Shown in pieces: positions 24,398 through 37,800 of a DNA stretch of 64,000 nucleotides. The stretch's first letter is position 1; every line of letters begins with the position of its first letter. The notes under the pieces were generated by a model that was not told where the DNA came from, did no database searches, and saw nothing but the letters and a program-made list of their open reading frames with translations. The DNA is from Odiellus spinosus (Eukaryota > Arthropoda > Arachnida > Opiliones > Phalangiidae), in NCBI GenBank assembly GCA_963920705.1, contig OY987227.1, positions 10,829,602 through 10,893,601 on the forward strand, written 5' to 3'. Position numbers and translations under genes: made by a program.

Positions 24398-24450
24398 TTT
24401 AAAGTGATGCTGACACTAATTTCTTATACGATTCAAATGGAATTCCATGG
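24398..24450 (+). repeat. F7 terminal motif segment
   Basis: TTTAAAGTGATGCTGACACT then TTCAAATGGAATTCC. Related segments occur at 27375-27440 and 41516-41545. Confidence 0.4.
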
Positions 24451-24738
24451 ACTAGCCCTTTACTTAAAAATCTCTCCATTGAATACGCGACTACGTAATT
24501 TATTAAGCTTTTGGTAATCAAAAATGTGTAAGGCAATCAATTTATTACAGTAAAAGCTGACCGATTACGTTAATTGGAATTTGAGTAGTATTTTCGAAAA
24601 ATAGTTATCACTATGGTTACTTCCGCGCCATCTCTTTCGTGAAAGTACTTAATTCGGAAAGTCCTACTTTTAAATTTAACTATTATTTAATTTTAAATAC
24701 TATCCTTTGGGGGGACAGCATCTAATGTTTTTCCTACT

Positions 24739-24805
24739 AGCGCCTGTAAAAGTGTTCTACTTGCCGCGCTTCTGTGATCGCGGAAAAGCACCCTATCAGG
24801 CGCCA
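24739..24805. repeat. F5 family copy with GCGCCTG / CAGGCGC ends
   Basis: This 67-base unit begins AGCGCCTGTAAAAGTGTTC and ends ATCAGGCGCC, giving short perfect inverse termini. The inner part matches the 17.7 kb right arm. Confidence 0.5.
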
Positions 24806-24999
24806 TTAAAAAAAAAACATTTTAGGCCTAATATTTTGATTTTAATTTTATAATATTTTTAAAAAGCAAAACTACGAAAATAAACTGTATCAAGATAAAC
24901 TTTTAAATACAGTTTAACCTCGCTTATAATAGCCGTAACCGTGTCTTTACGCAAAATAGAAGGTCATTTATAATTTCCTCGAATTTCCAAAACTCTGGG

Positions 25000-27900
25000 C
25001 CCTTCGCTTTAAGCCACGCCCCTTTTATTCCACCCTCCCCTTTCGAGGTAGAGTTATTCAAACTAGGCTTAATTGCCGCTTAATAATATAACAAGGATAT
25101 ATAATATATTATCGCGCGGACATCGGCCGGGCCGAGCTATGAAATTAAACTTTCTTCCGCAATAATTCATTCCTTCCGCTCGGCCGCGAGTCAGCGACTT
25201 AAAAGTTGATATTGAATATTTAATGACCAAGGGGGTGGATCAAGGGGAGGGAAGAATTCACCGCAATCTTTCGCTTCCTCCTCCATTTCTCCTCTCAAAT
25301 CTTGCCCCCTTTCCACTCACAATTTTCTATTGTTTTCGGACATATTCCCATCGTCAACATCTCCATCCTTCTTAAAGTTCCATTTTCACGATATTTTGTC
25401 AGTTGATTTAACCAAGAACGTTTTAACTACGTACCCTGGACTAGAATTGTGAAGGGGGACTGTCTTATTGAATGGGTATCTTCTCCGGGGAGGGTAGAAT
25501 CAATAGTATCAGGTTTGATGGTTTGAGTTTGCTAGCCAACAGCGCGCGTTTTTCCAGTCGGAATCTCGTTATAGAAGCATATCTTTCCACAAAATTTTAG
25601 TGTCCCTCATTGCCAAACGGTCTACTATTGTTCTCTCTCTCGTCCCTCAACCCCATTTTAAATTCCAGGATAGGTGTAGTTAATTTCTCTTTTAGGTAAT
25701 GACGTCACTGATATTATTCATCTAGTAGTATGAGGCATTTTAATATAATTAATCATTATATTGTGTTTTTATCATGAAAACACACCTTTAATTCCCGCTT
25801 CTCCCGCCAGAATCTCCCTATTTTATCCCTTCTTGTACTTCTCCATTGAAGCTAAAGGAGCTGTTCAAATTATTGGCGTTAATACGTACGAAATTAAGGA
25901 AATTTAATCCATCCCCTTTGTAAAGTCAGATTTATTTTGAAATTTTAGACGCAAAGGCTTAATCTTATTTCTATGTTTTGGTTTTCATTATTATAGTGAT
26001 GTGTACACAATTTTCACAGTATTATGTATTATATCATGCTATTCTAAATCTATATATTCCAAATTTTTAAGCGTCGAATGCACGCGGTTTTAAAAAATAA
26101 AATCCAAAATAAATATCAAATTAAATAACATCTAAAATAATATTCGTGTAATTGCGACTTATCTTCAGCCTACTTAAATTTAACCTTCCCCCAAGATTCC
26201 TTTATTAACTCAAATGCGTCGTACGAAATTCCTAGCTCGCGCTGGTCGGCTCTATAGAGACCAAAATACGTGGCACGTTCGTTTTGGCGCGAGCGACAAC
26301 GCGAGAGATCTTTAGACCTGCACGAGAAGGTGGTGGGTGGAAGTTACGCGCCAATCCGCTATTAGCATAGAGGATGAGCTTAATTAAGGGACAAGCACGG
26401 TCCGAGAGAGACGAACGAACGTACAAAGGGGGGCGTGAAAAGCAAACTTTCCATTTCCCCCCTTAATTCCCTTAAAGGGAACATGAAGTAATTATAAAGT
26501 TGCTTTTATGTGATAGAGTGTGAAATTTAAGAGATATCTAATTTAAATAGGTAATGAACTGGAGGAACGATTTACATTAATTTAATTAAGAGCGTAAAAC
26601 TTAAAGGTTGCTCACTAATTTGGGCAGTTTAGCCTTAATTCCAGAAACTCGCTACAACCAGCTTACCTTTTTACTACACATTTCAAAGTCCTCAGCAGAT
26701 TTTTTAAACTTTCTTGTTTAAATTTCTAGTGTAATTATTCATTCCTGATAAAAGAAATTATTGGTTCTGTTTAGTATCCCTTTAAACCCTTTATCTGCCA
26801 ACCCATGAGCTATACTAAAAGACCCTCATTGCCACCTAGTTTCGTATATCCCTGTCTATGCTGTCTTAGCGATTAATATATAGAAAGGGCTACAGGGGTA
26901 AGAGGGATTCAGATCAGCCAATCTATATATATATATAGTGTTATATCGTTAGATTCCCACCCTTTCTCCTAACTTGACTAGCTTCCCTCTCATTGGATGC
27001 AATCGAAAGCCTATTATCTTAACTTTTCCGACTCCGTTTGAGATTGCAAACAATCAATTCCTTCTTACTGATAGCCAAGTAATGCAACGAAGCATCTTTG
27101 TTGTAAATGAAGCGCGAAGAATTAAAGTTATTTAAAAATTAAATTTAATTCGAAAAAAAGAATTTTAATTCTTTTAAATGGCTGAAATATTGCGCACATA
27201 ATAGCTTTAAGTAAATGAGTTTTGTTTATTTGTTTATTATTGAAGTAATTATATACATTTGACTATGAAAAGGTTAGATTGTTATATGTTAATTTCCCAT
27301 TAAGAAAAGTTTTAAGAGATTATGAGATTACTCACATGTGAAAAGATAGTATCTATGCCTAAATGTTTTATATTTTAAAGTGATGATTTTACTGATTTTT
27401 ATGAAACTCAAATGGAATTTCAGTAGCATTTTACGAAAATTCGTTAAAAAATGTGATAGTAAACTATTTCGAATATATAATTTTAATAGTTCGATTAAGA
27501 ACCTTAAAATAAATCCAAAGACCTTCCAAAAAATGGTGAAGCATTACTTTAAAGGAACTTTATGCTTCTTTTCCGTTGCTTTCTTTTCTCGATTAGCAGA
27601 CAACATTTTAATTCTCAAAATGCACTGTGTTTATATATACAAATCTAATTTTGGTGCGTATAAGGAAATATTTTTTAACGGACATCAGACGAATGAATTA
27701 TTCAACTTTCAAAGATTATTTGACTTCATTCTCCTTTTAATAATTACCTCTGTAAAAATGATTTAAAATTAAGATTTGACTCTAAATATACTTCACCCAA
27801 TTGCATCATGCACCATTTTATCCGAGGATCCGAGTAATATTTCCCCCTTTTATAGTTCCTTTTCTCAACATATATCTCAATAAATTCGTAAAGATACGTT

Positions 27901-28109
27901 TCGGAAGCGGGTGGTACAAAGAGAGAAAGGGGGTTGCGGGACGAATTACGATTGAGAAAATTCATCGGTCCGTAAAACTCGGTGCTCCCTAGTTCTATCC
28001 ATATATGGTCACAATCAGTTCCGAGCTTTCATCTCTTACGAATCTATCGACTCGAATTATTTCCAAGAAAACCAATCGGTGATAACTTAAGATCTACAGC
28101 TTCGAACGC
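25000..28109. other. No gene seen, mixed CpG-rich and AT-rich blocks
   Basis: CpG clusters occur near 25.1 and 26.3 kb and a TA run near 26.93 kb. A motif AGTATCCCTTTAAA (26772) also occurs near 11578 and 53605. Confidence 0.4.
27375..27440 (+). repeat. F7 related segment
   Basis: TTTAAAGTGATGATTTTACT, CTCAAATGGAATTTCAGTAG and CATTTTACGAAAA. The 128-codon frame over 27380-27766 starts inside this repeat and is not recognised. Confidence 0.4.
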
Positions 28110-28690
28110 GCTGAAATTTCAAACTGATTCTGATCACGTGGATGTAGGCAGGTTTGGGCGCTAGTTTCTTCCCGCGCGCGTAATTTCACGGCGCCAATGG
28201 ACTCGCGAGCTAACAGAGAGAGAGAGAGAGACAGCGCGTGCGGTGGCGAAAAACGAATCGGCGCGTGTTTAATACGTAACGTTCTCTATAGTTTCGTCTC
28301 CCGTCATCTTTTATATCTCTATATCTGTTCCAAATCGCGCGCTTCCCTTGTTTATAGATCCACGCCTTGGCACGCGCTTTCTCTCTTGGCGCGCGCGCTC
28401 GTCTTTAGTTGGATGGTTAGGCCTAATACGCCTGAGCGAGAAAGACAATACCGCGCGCGCCTCGTATATCGGTTTATATTTCGATGATGAGCGAGATGTC
28501 CTCGGCCTTTATGTCCTCTGTCCCGTATTCTAGCTCTTTAGACGCTCTGTCCTCGCCCGCCGCCGCAAAACTGTCGGCGCTGATGCGCGTCAACGAACTC
28601 CTTGTTAATGGGACTCGGCTATATAACTTCCTCATTCTCCTCCTTCGTCCTCCTCGTTTACGCGTGAAATTTTCAGATAGATGCTAAAGG
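28110..28690 (+). promoter_or_regulatory. CpG-dense block with candidate first coding exon at 28484
   Basis: CpG density rises sharply here, with many cgcg runs. An open frame at 28484-28687 begins with clustered Met codons (MMSEMSSAFMSSVPYSSS) and continues LDALSSPAAAKLSALMRVNE. The Ser/Ala-rich start resembles first exons of animal regulatory proteins, but I cannot name a family, and no clear donor closes the exon. A short (GA)n run lies at 28215-28233. The reading is a possible promoter plus first exon on the plus strand. Confidence 0.3.
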
Positions 28691-31284
28691 ATTTGTTCGA
28701 GGCCGAGTTCGCGCATACGTTGACAATCTTTATTAAATCATTTAGGCTTCCAAAAACTTTTAAAACCAATTTAATAAAATTGAAATTAATTATCCATTAA
28801 TCGAAAAAACGGTTTTAGTTTTCTGTTGGAAATTTAGGATACATTCGATATTGTAAATAATTTAGTCCGAAACTGATGGAAGATGCTAAGCCTAATTCTG
28901 GTTTTTCAAATCTTACTCTATAACAATGTTGGTGTTAGCTCAGGGTGGTACCTCAATCTTTAATAATTTATTGATACCGGCGTTTAGAAGCCAGTAGTTA
29001 TTTTTACTCTATCTGTGGAAATATTCAATCGGCAAGAATATACTTAGTGGTAAAATATTTTAAATAGCCATGTAGTTTAAAACTACGCGGCAATTTTCCT
29101 GACACTTCGCCTTAAGTCTTAATCCCTTTTCATTGAAATCTGGGGAGAATTCAAAAGGTCGGAAAGAGGACGTATAAATTTATTATAATAAGCGTGGGCC
29201 GACATTATTGCCTGGCGTCTGTCATAGGAGCGCGAAACGTCAAATTTGACATTCGAGTTGAGCTCTAATCCCGTTTGGCCCGTTTGACAATGGCTCGTGT
29301 ACGCGCTCGGTATATTTTCCCCGACCTCTTCCCTCCGCCCCACCCAATGAGAATGCCTGTTTATATACTTCGAGACGTCTCTACGCGCCGAGAAAAGCCC
29401 CAAATACACCTGAATGCCCACCTTAACTCGCCCACCCAGTATAGCCCAATCGATGAGCACCCAGCCCACCCTCTTATTACGCGGTGGTCCGCTCCCTTGT
29501 TCATCAAATCTGACTGCTTATAAATTACTTCCTCCTCTTTGCATCCAGCGCCCGATCTCTCTGCAGCTCTTAATTTAAAGGGAGGGTAAAGAGAAAAACT
29601 CAACTGATTTTTATCGATTCTACTATTAAAAAGTAAGACTTGTTCTCGTATTAAAAATTCGGGAAAGATTCAAATTTTTGGCATTTAATTAATAGAAGAA
29701 CCCCGACTAATCAAAAGACGCCACACCTTTGGCTTCGTAAAATATCCGCGACACGCGCTGTTGTACGCGCGATTGTGCGCGTGAAAATAATCAAGAACGA
29801 GATTTTGGGCGATTCAAAGAGTGCATCCCGCAGCACGAGTCGCGGAGTTTTTATTAAGCCAAAGGTAGAGTGTCTTTTGATTAGTCATAGATTCTCAGGT
29901 TTGTTATATGTAGAGACAATTCCTGAAGGTTTTACTACGCTGTCTTATTCGTTTGGAAGTAGAATCAATAAAAATACACATTATTTCCTATTCAACGTCC
30001 CTTAAAAAATTACAGTATCTAATTATTAATTCAACGTTATTAGTGCTTTTGCCACAGAATTCTCATTAAAATTATATCCGTTTGCCTTTGTGAAATCCAG
30101 AAATTTCCTTCCTTTAAAAAAATATAATTTTTTTGGCGTTTTATTTTTGAAGTTCCTTAAATCGTTATTTATTTTATTACGGTAAAGTTAAAAGTATAAT
30201 GATATATATAATTTGATTAGCGCCTGGAGGCTCCATACCCCTTAGACACGTAATTAATTTGTAGCCCCTGCAGACTCTGTCTTGAAGACAATATAATCAC
30301 AAATTAAGTATTAAATATTAATTAGAAACGACCTAAAAATATCCACTTTAGAAACATACCAACCTTACGACAATGTGTATTAATATTAATATCCCAACGC
30401 CCGTTAATGGAACCAGCACACGATGTATTAAAATTTACTTATTTTCAAATAACTTTTATATATTTTAAAACGAACTGGAAAGAATTGTGGCGATTGCTTC
30501 ACGCGCGTGCAAGTAAACGATCCCAGTAATTTTGCTCAAACAGACTAGCCTGTACAGACAGAAAACTTACATAAATAACTCTTGAGTAATCTTCATTACC
30601 TCACTTCTCTTATTACCTCCTTCTGGTTAAACTTATAACTTCTCGTCTGTAAAAATCTTTACGGATGACACTGGCATTATTATAATATATTTCTAACGTC
30701 GTCGGCAGCTATATAGAGGGCTATTTTTAACCTCGGATTTTAAATGAAAAAGGGGGAGGGAGGAGATTGGTATTAAATGGGTGAAAGTGGTATATCTAGT
30801 GGGGTCTTATTGGCAATAATTAGGCCGCCATTATCGACCCCAATTTGCCAAGCACTGGAGAAAATTCGCGTTTTGCGTAAAACGCTTAGACGACCTCGAG
30901 AATCGTTAATAATTTTAGTTTAAAGTGGGCAGTGTGGGGGGGGATGAAAATCGGGAAGGGAAGTCGACAAAATAAAGAGATATATCACGCTCTAGTTGCT
31001 TCTTGAATTTATATCGAAGTGGCTAGAAATTTTCTTAATTGATCCTATTGTACATAGAGAAATTTGGCCTACAAAGAATTTTTTAGTCTCAACACTAGTG
31101 GTTCAAAAATAAAAAAAAAAAAAACAAAAAAAAAAACACGTAAAACAGAGCTTGGTTTAGTCTTATTATCGCTAAGCCTTGGTTTCAGTTAAGTATTTGA
31201 TGATTATGACTTTGGGGGGAGAAATCCGTTAGAGATTTTATGTTAGACAGGAACTCATTGAGTTTCTTGCTTCAATGAACATTT

Positions 31285-31365
31285 TTTCAAATAAGTACTT
31301 TCACGAAAGATACCACCGCGAAAATCAACTGCTGGCTTTATTTTAGACACGTGACCATAGTGGTT
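31285..31365 (-). repeat. F3 dispersed repeat, degraded copy
   Basis: AAGTACTTTCACGAAAGATA followed by CCACCGCGAAAATC and a GACGTATAATG stretch, in the family order. Confidence 0.4.
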
Positions 31366-31449
31366 GACGTATAATGTGAGAAAAGTTTGGTTTAAAAAAT
31401 CTACCGAAGGTGCAAATTAATAGCGAATTTTAGCAAACAATGGGAAAAA

Positions 31450-31600
31450 TCTGAGCTTGACTGCTATGGATAGAAAATAGGCAGACGGGCAGCACTTTTG
31501 TTAGTTCCTTATTTGGAGACGTTGGAGGACGCTAATGAACGCTAGGTTTGGTTATTCATCTTTATTTATTAGTTTAGATGTCCATTGTTAATAGTCCTAG
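31450..31600 (+). repeat. F6 dispersed repeat
   Basis: CTATGGATAGAAAATAGG and GTTGGAGGACGCTAATGAAC match the 46.4 kb copy. Confidence 0.5.
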
Positions 31601-33511
31601 TTACCAATATACCATAATTCTTAATTAATTTTAAATTAATAATTGTTATGGTCAATCCACGCGCTTGGGTTACATCGTCAAAATTGATCGTTTATCACTC
31701 TTCAAGTTTGGTAATTGTCGCTGGGCGGCGCTAGCTCCAACTTCTCTATTAATCACGAATTAAAGCCTCGTAATTGCTGATTTATGTAAAATTTATTTCG
31801 CCCTTTCTAACAATTACGAACTACGAAGCGAGCGGGACAACGACGGTAAATAGAATATTTCCGACTCCTTTATTTTCCCCTTGAAGTCGGCTTCCTCGCG
31901 CGCCACCTCCCTCGCCGCTTTTAATTATTCGCGCCGAATTATATTTCCCAGTAACGATTGGCCGGCCGCTCCTTATATAGCAGTTATAGCATTCGATAAT
32001 GTCTTAGAATGATCCAAGATTAGCGTACTAAAATCTAGCATTTACACGAGAAGTTTGAATCAATCTAAGACTATAATTTAGTAGTAAATTTATAATAGAG
32101 ACAAACCTAAGGATTAAAGGGCTAATGTAAAGGAAAACTTGTAATTGGTTTCTTGCAGCTTTAAACGAATATGCCCCCCCCCCCCCTCTTTTGTGGGAAC
32201 TACAGCGGGTTCCAACGTTTGTCACCAGGGTAATTGATCTTTGAATTTTAGCTCTGAATGAAGGGGTCTATCCCTAAAATTATGTGACTCCCTTAAAAGG
32301 CCTCAAATCCACAGTGCATACCTAAGCAGTGCCACCTTTACCTTAGGTTGAACAGTGAAATTTTTACAATTGGGAACACATTTCCAGCTTCATCTCCCAA
32401 TTATTTATTTAAACAGTTGATTTATCATTAATGAACTACAGTTAACAGAATTAAGCTTAGCGAAGTTTAATTTAATAAATTATCTTCGATTGGTCTATTT
32501 AAGGTTTTCATATAATACTAAACAGACAGTCAATTTAAACTCGTTAATTGGCAGCGAGTGTAAAGATGGGATCCCTCTGTCTATAAGGCAAAAAATCAAG
32601 GGATATCAGGTAGCCAACTTTGCTCATGCTGCCAACTCAAGTTGGAATTTACTATATAACGAACCATTTATTAGAAGTTGATATTTCACTTTACACCCTC
32701 TCTTTAAAGTTAGGGTTGGTAAAAGATTAACTAGGTTGTAGGAAAAGTTATGTTGACTGGCGCGCGAGGATGCCAAGTAGCGAGCGAAAGCCAAGTGTGT
32801 TTACGCGCCAACTCAAATTGCTTCGTATGGAGGATCGAGGGGGGAGGGGGATGTTACCGAATCATCTCTTACCTACGGGATGAGTGTTTAATGTTTGTCA
32901 TAAGGACAGGTAACCGCGGTGCAAAGACGTGGTAACTCTAAATATTACGGTTTCGACACAAGACAATATATACCAAATGAAATCAGTAACTGTTCACAAA
33001 AAGATCATATAAACAAAGATATTTATATTGTGTTATCAATTCAGGATTTGTTGTTATTAATATAATATGAGTTTTAAGCTTTCACTCCTTCTAATGTCTG
33101 CTATCCGTTCTTCTCCTTAATAGCATTTTAACCATGGCAAAGGCTTAAATAAACCCAATATTTTTTATTTTAAAAATATCAATTAAAGCGCTTATTATTA
33201 GTTTTAACGCCTTAAGCTTAATTAGTGAACGTATACTGAATTATGTAAATATTAAATTTGAATTCGCGCCATATTCAGCGATTTCCGGTTAGCTCACTAG
33301 TTTGAACTTCCGCCCAAAGCGCAAAACCGTAGTCTGCTACCTAGTTGGAATGTAGATCTGGGGAATTTTTGGTCGAGATTAAAGAACATGACCTATTTTA
33401 CATGTTTTTGGTTAAATTTTTGATTTTTGTTGATAAATACTACTTGAGTAGGTTATTTAGTAAGTTTTTGAGTGATATTTAACCTTTAATCAACTTTATT
33501 TTTCTCCTTAG

Positions 33512-33625
33512 ATGTGTCGAAGCTATGCTAACGTGTGCCGCCCATTCCTGAACACATTCCTTGGTCAAACAGAAACTTTCTACTTTCTTGGATTGGGAAA
33601 GAAATTTCTTCAACATATTCTAAAA
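33512..33625 (+). CDS. Candidate internal exon, 38 codons, function unknown
   Basis: This 114-base block is bounded by a strong acceptor (ctttatttttctccttag) and a consensus donor (CTAAAA|gtaagt). Only one of the three forward frames is open. It reads MCRSYANVCRPFLNTF, then LGQTETFYFLGLGKKFLQ, then HILK, with phase 0 at both ends. I do not recognise the protein. No partner exon is evident within several kilobases. It could be a coding exon of a gene with long introns, or an exon of a long non-coding RNA. Confidence 0.42.
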
Positions 33626-33829
33626 GTAAGTTTCAAAATGTTCTTTATTTTTGGGATAATATTGCATTATGATATCATATAAGCATTAAACAACAAAACT
33701 ATGAAAGTGTTCTTCTATGGGACCATAGTGACTCCTTATAAGATGCAATTTTAAGCTACCATGGTTTCAAAAGACTCGTGTAGGTTAAGTATTTTATGTG
33801 TAAAAACTACTTAATTATATGAGATGAAT

Positions 33830-33892
33830 TGGAAAATCTTTGTAAGAGTCCAAGCTGGATTTGGAAAATCTTTGTAAGAGTCCAAGATGGTC
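33830..33892 (+). repeat. Tandem duplication of a ~31-bp unit
   Basis: GGAAAATCTTTGTAAGAGTC followed by CAAG(C/A)TGG occurs twice in a row with one change. Confidence 0.8.
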
Positions 33893-34367
33893 TAAAAGTA
33901 TGCGGAACATGAAATTTTATGTTGCTAGGTTTACAAGTTTACGTACCAAAAGCCTCATAGGTTAATTCATTGTTTTAATATATTGGGGTAAAAACTGAAT
34001 AATGGCAACATATATAATTAAGCAAACCTTACATAACAATGAATTTACTGTATCGTAGAAGATAAAAGCTTAAGTTATCAGGTTTCCGCACCAAGTTTGC
34101 GGAGTGTTTAATGTTAGTAATAAGGAGGACATCGGGAAGATGACCCGTCTCATAACCCAGAAATTGCGAAGGAGGCAAATTAAGAGTCGTCAATCCAAAT
34201 GCTGGCCCACCTTATTAAACGAATAAGTCTAATAATAATAGGAGATGGTAGTATATTACAACCCATCTTGGATGATCTCGCTGCGCTAAATATTCCGCAG
34301 CGACGCAGTTATTGGCATGATGAATTTCTAAAACCCTTTTCATCTCCATCCTCTCCTCTCTCATCTC

Positions 34368-34735
34368 CCGTTTTAAAGGATAACTCTCACGCAAAATATT
34401 AGATCTCATCTAAAGGGCAAATCTCACGATTATATTTAATCATCCCTCCTTTAAAGGGAGGGTGAAGAGGACAGTCTCATAAAAAACTTTTCAGAGGGCA
34501 ACTATAAAAAAATAATATCTTTTTTAAAATCAAACTTAACTTGCTCTTTAAAGGCCAAGTATCACTCTAATTCCAAATCCCATTTTTAAAGGAAAAGTGT
34601 CACGAAAATATTTCTAAATTCTTTATTTAAAGGAGAGGTGTTACAAAAATTATTTTAAATTATTTTTTTAAAGGAAAAGTTCAACAAAAGTCAAAAATTT
34701 TAATTTCTTATTCTAAAAGGTAAGTGTAAGGAAAA
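34368..34735. repeat. Degenerate tandem repeat, about 55-bp units
   Basis: TTTAAAGGAAAAGTGTCACG-like blocks recur about every 50-57 bases, seven times, with AT-rich spacers. Confidence 0.6.
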
Positions 34736-35099
34736 TAATTTAAATATGAAGTACAACGATCATAAAGTGTTAGAAGTTTCGCGAAAAATTAATTATTTTA
34801 TTATATTTTAATTTATTATTTTTGACCTTATTTTTCTGTAGATTTAGAAATATTTTTATATCTCCACAAATCTATTCTTAAACCAAAACTATTTTTACAA
34901 GAGTAGTCCAGGGCTACGCTGCATATTTAAAGACAGAGTCAACTTAATCGGGTTGCGATAGTAGCGAAACAATATTCTTATTACCCTAAATATTAATATA
35001 ATAATTCATAAAATTCCATATACTTCGCGATCAACTAAGGATAATTCGCTATCGACTGTTTTATGACACGTCGTCCACCGCTGATTTACAGTAAAGGGA

Positions 35100-35370
35100 G
35101 GGTGTGAGACTAAGCCTTGACAATTATCTAACACAGGGTTCTTATCGAGAAAAGGTAGCCGCTCTCCTACTCTTTGGCTCTGAGCTCTTTCGTATACCTC
35201 TTTGCCTTGTTAATAAGTATATTAGCCGGACTAAATCGGCTATTGGATCGACTCTCCTCCCCACCATTAGACGCGTATTGATTACTCCCCCTCCCCTTAT
35301 CTCCTATACTTAGCCGTCTTTCTATTGGGTGATACGGGGATGTTGGGTGGGGGAGGAGGTGAGTACGGGC
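35100..35370 (+). promoter_or_regulatory. GC-richer block ending in a consensus splice donor
   Basis: A G-rich stretch ends in GGGGGAGGAG|gtgagtacg, a consensus donor at about 35360. An upstream frame stops at 35311 and the donor frame is otherwise short. This may be an untranslated first exon, and a chance motif is also possible. Confidence 0.2.
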
Positions 35371-36929
35371 CTTGGCTGCGTGGGATTGTTTTGTAAACGT
35401 TATCGAGTGACGTCTAGTGTATTATCGGTGTCGTTAGCGCCCACCAATAATATCCGTGTTAATTAAGGCGATACGCTCTGACGAGTTTATCGCTCGCGCT
35501 CCTACCTCTAAACTATACATTCCGTTACAATCTTGATAGGGTTATAAAATCTCGTAGTAAAACCTGTTTTTTAATGGAAATTTACGTCAATTTCAAGGTT
35601 TTAACTCGAGTATACAACCGATCGAGTAACAGCTCGTTTTCCCCCAACTGGCCAAGATTGAAATGAGCTAAATAAAATATGGGCGGTTTAAACTCAATTA
35701 CAAGCTTGTAAGGAATCTAAATATGATTGAAAAAGTGGTTTTTATATGAGAATTTCGGTCAATGTTAAGGCTGCGAATGAGTATAGTGGAGGCGGAAATT
35801 TACATATGGATGGAACAGAATAAAGGGATAATGGAACTCAGTATTTTTTTAAACCATTTTCTGGATCTTTTCAACTAATTGTTTAAGATAAAAAAGGCCT
35901 ATTGGATGTTATTAAAATTTATATTTTTCCTAAATTATACTTTTGAGTAAATTTGATCTTTTCCATCGTGTATATGTATCCGAGAAATTTAAATTTGATA
36001 AAATTCTAGGAAGACAAAATTTAAAATTTCTTTTGAAGTTAAATTCTTGTTATTCCTCTATAGTTGTATCTGAGATGGCGTTTGGTTTTATACATTATAG
36101 ACCTATTTATATTCATCTGAGACTCTTTCGAGCGACCCCTTGCAAGATGAGAAATGGAAAATAGACTTTGACGAATTAGAGGTCACGTGGGAAAAAGCCT
36201 TATATAAAATAACTCGCGCGACCGCTGCCGAGTTAAGCGCGATACAGTGGCATCATTGAAGCCAGGAAAAATGTGGGGATGAAGGGGGAGGGGGTCAAGT
36301 GTCGGCTTGAACTTGATGGATGAGGCCTCTATTTTTTGGGCATTTTTGACGAGACCTGGCCATTCCGCGATAACGTCATACCGTATAGAGAAGAGCTCCT
36401 AAAGAGCCGATCACATCCCATTGCTCTTCGCTGGCAAGGCTTTTCATATTTATAATACGAATAATACAATACATATAAGAACTCTCTTTATACTTGCAAC
36501 CTTTTTAGGCGCAGTCACGTTTATTTTTCCCCCCATTTTGAACGCTCGCGCGCTTTTTTTATTGCTTTTTTAGGAATGGTGTGCATCTTCTCCCCCACGT
36601 ACACGTCCAGTGCCGGCCACGCGCACTTTTAGACCCACCCCAAACTAAATTATTTGAATTTTGTATCGGATTTGTTCGGGGTTTTCCCTGAATTAGAATT
36701 TAGAAATAGACCCAAAGGTCAAGAAAAAGTTAGAGAATTTGAAAAAGAATCCAAAAGATAAGGGTACATGTCAAGGAAATGTTTATGGTCGGTTGAACAT
36801 TTAATTTTAAAAAATAATTGTTTGATCCTAAAAATATTTGCCTATCGATTTTTTTCTCTTATTCTGAGTGAATTATTATTCTAAATTGTGTTTAATTACG
36901 TAAATTCTGGAAAAGTCTTAGAAACTTAC

Positions 36930-37800
36930 TCTTTTTCCGCCACTGAAGAAATTTAGAAAAAAAAAAAAAAAAAAAAAAAAAAAATTCCCAGGGTTTTCTC
37001 TATGACTTCATATGCTTAACCGATAGCACCTTTAGAAAGAAGACATTCCCTAGATTAATTTAAAATAATAAAATAAACACGAGCCACTCGTTAAAGATTA
37101 TTCCGCCACTGATGCAAATCGAGAAAAAACCCAAAAATGACCCCTATCTTAAAATGGCCGTAACGTTTCTCTATTATCACCTAGGTTTAAACTGATAGCA
37201 CCATCAGAAAGAAGACATTCCCTAGATTAATTTAAAATAATAAAATTAACACGAGCCACTCGTTAAAGATTATTCCGCCACTGATGGAAATCGAGGAAAA
37301 ACCCAAAAAAATGATCCCCATCTTAAAATGGCCGTAACTTTTCTCTATTATCACCTAGGTTTAAACTGGTAGCACCATCAGAAAGAAGACATTCTCTAAA
37401 TTAATTTAAAATAATAAAATTGACAAGAGCCTCTCGTTTAAGATTATTCCGCCACTGATGGAAATCGAGGAAAAACCCAAAAAATGATCCCCATCTTAAA
37501 ATGGCCGTAACTTTTCTCTATTATCACCTAGGTTTAAACTGGTAGCACCATCAGAAAGAAGACATTCCCTAAATTAATTTAAAATAATAAAATTGACATG
37601 AGCCTCTCGTTTAAGATTTTTCCGTCACTGATGCAACTATAGAAAAAACCCAAAAATGACCCCTATCTTTAAATGGCCGTAACTTTTCTCTATTATTACC
37701 TAGGTTTAAACTGATAGCACCATCAGAAAGAAGACATTCCCTAGATTAATTTAAATAAACAAAATCGTTAATAATTTTTCCTCCACTGATGCAAATTGAG
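36930..37800. repeat. ~173-bp satellite, about five units
   Basis: Units share GATAGCACCATCAGAAAGAA, GACATTCCCTAGATTAATTT and CCGCCACTGATG. The marker GATAGCA/GGTAGCA recurs at 37022, 37194, 37368, 37541 and 37713 (172-174 apart). The first unit is degraded and holds an A run (36958-36984). The last is truncated. Confidence 0.93.

Larger units (their letters stand above)
28691..33480. other. No gene seen
   Basis: Apart from the repeats listed, there is an overlapping frame pair at 29.1-29.6 kb (both strands open) and an A-rich run near 31.11 kb. The stretches 32881-32910 and 34101-34130 share GAGTGTTTAATGTT and ATAAGGA. Confidence 0.4.

Noticed and set aside
29119..29603. Overlapping frames of 80-116 codons on both strands
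   Set aside because: Both strands are open through base composition. No domain, splice sites or codon signal was seen.
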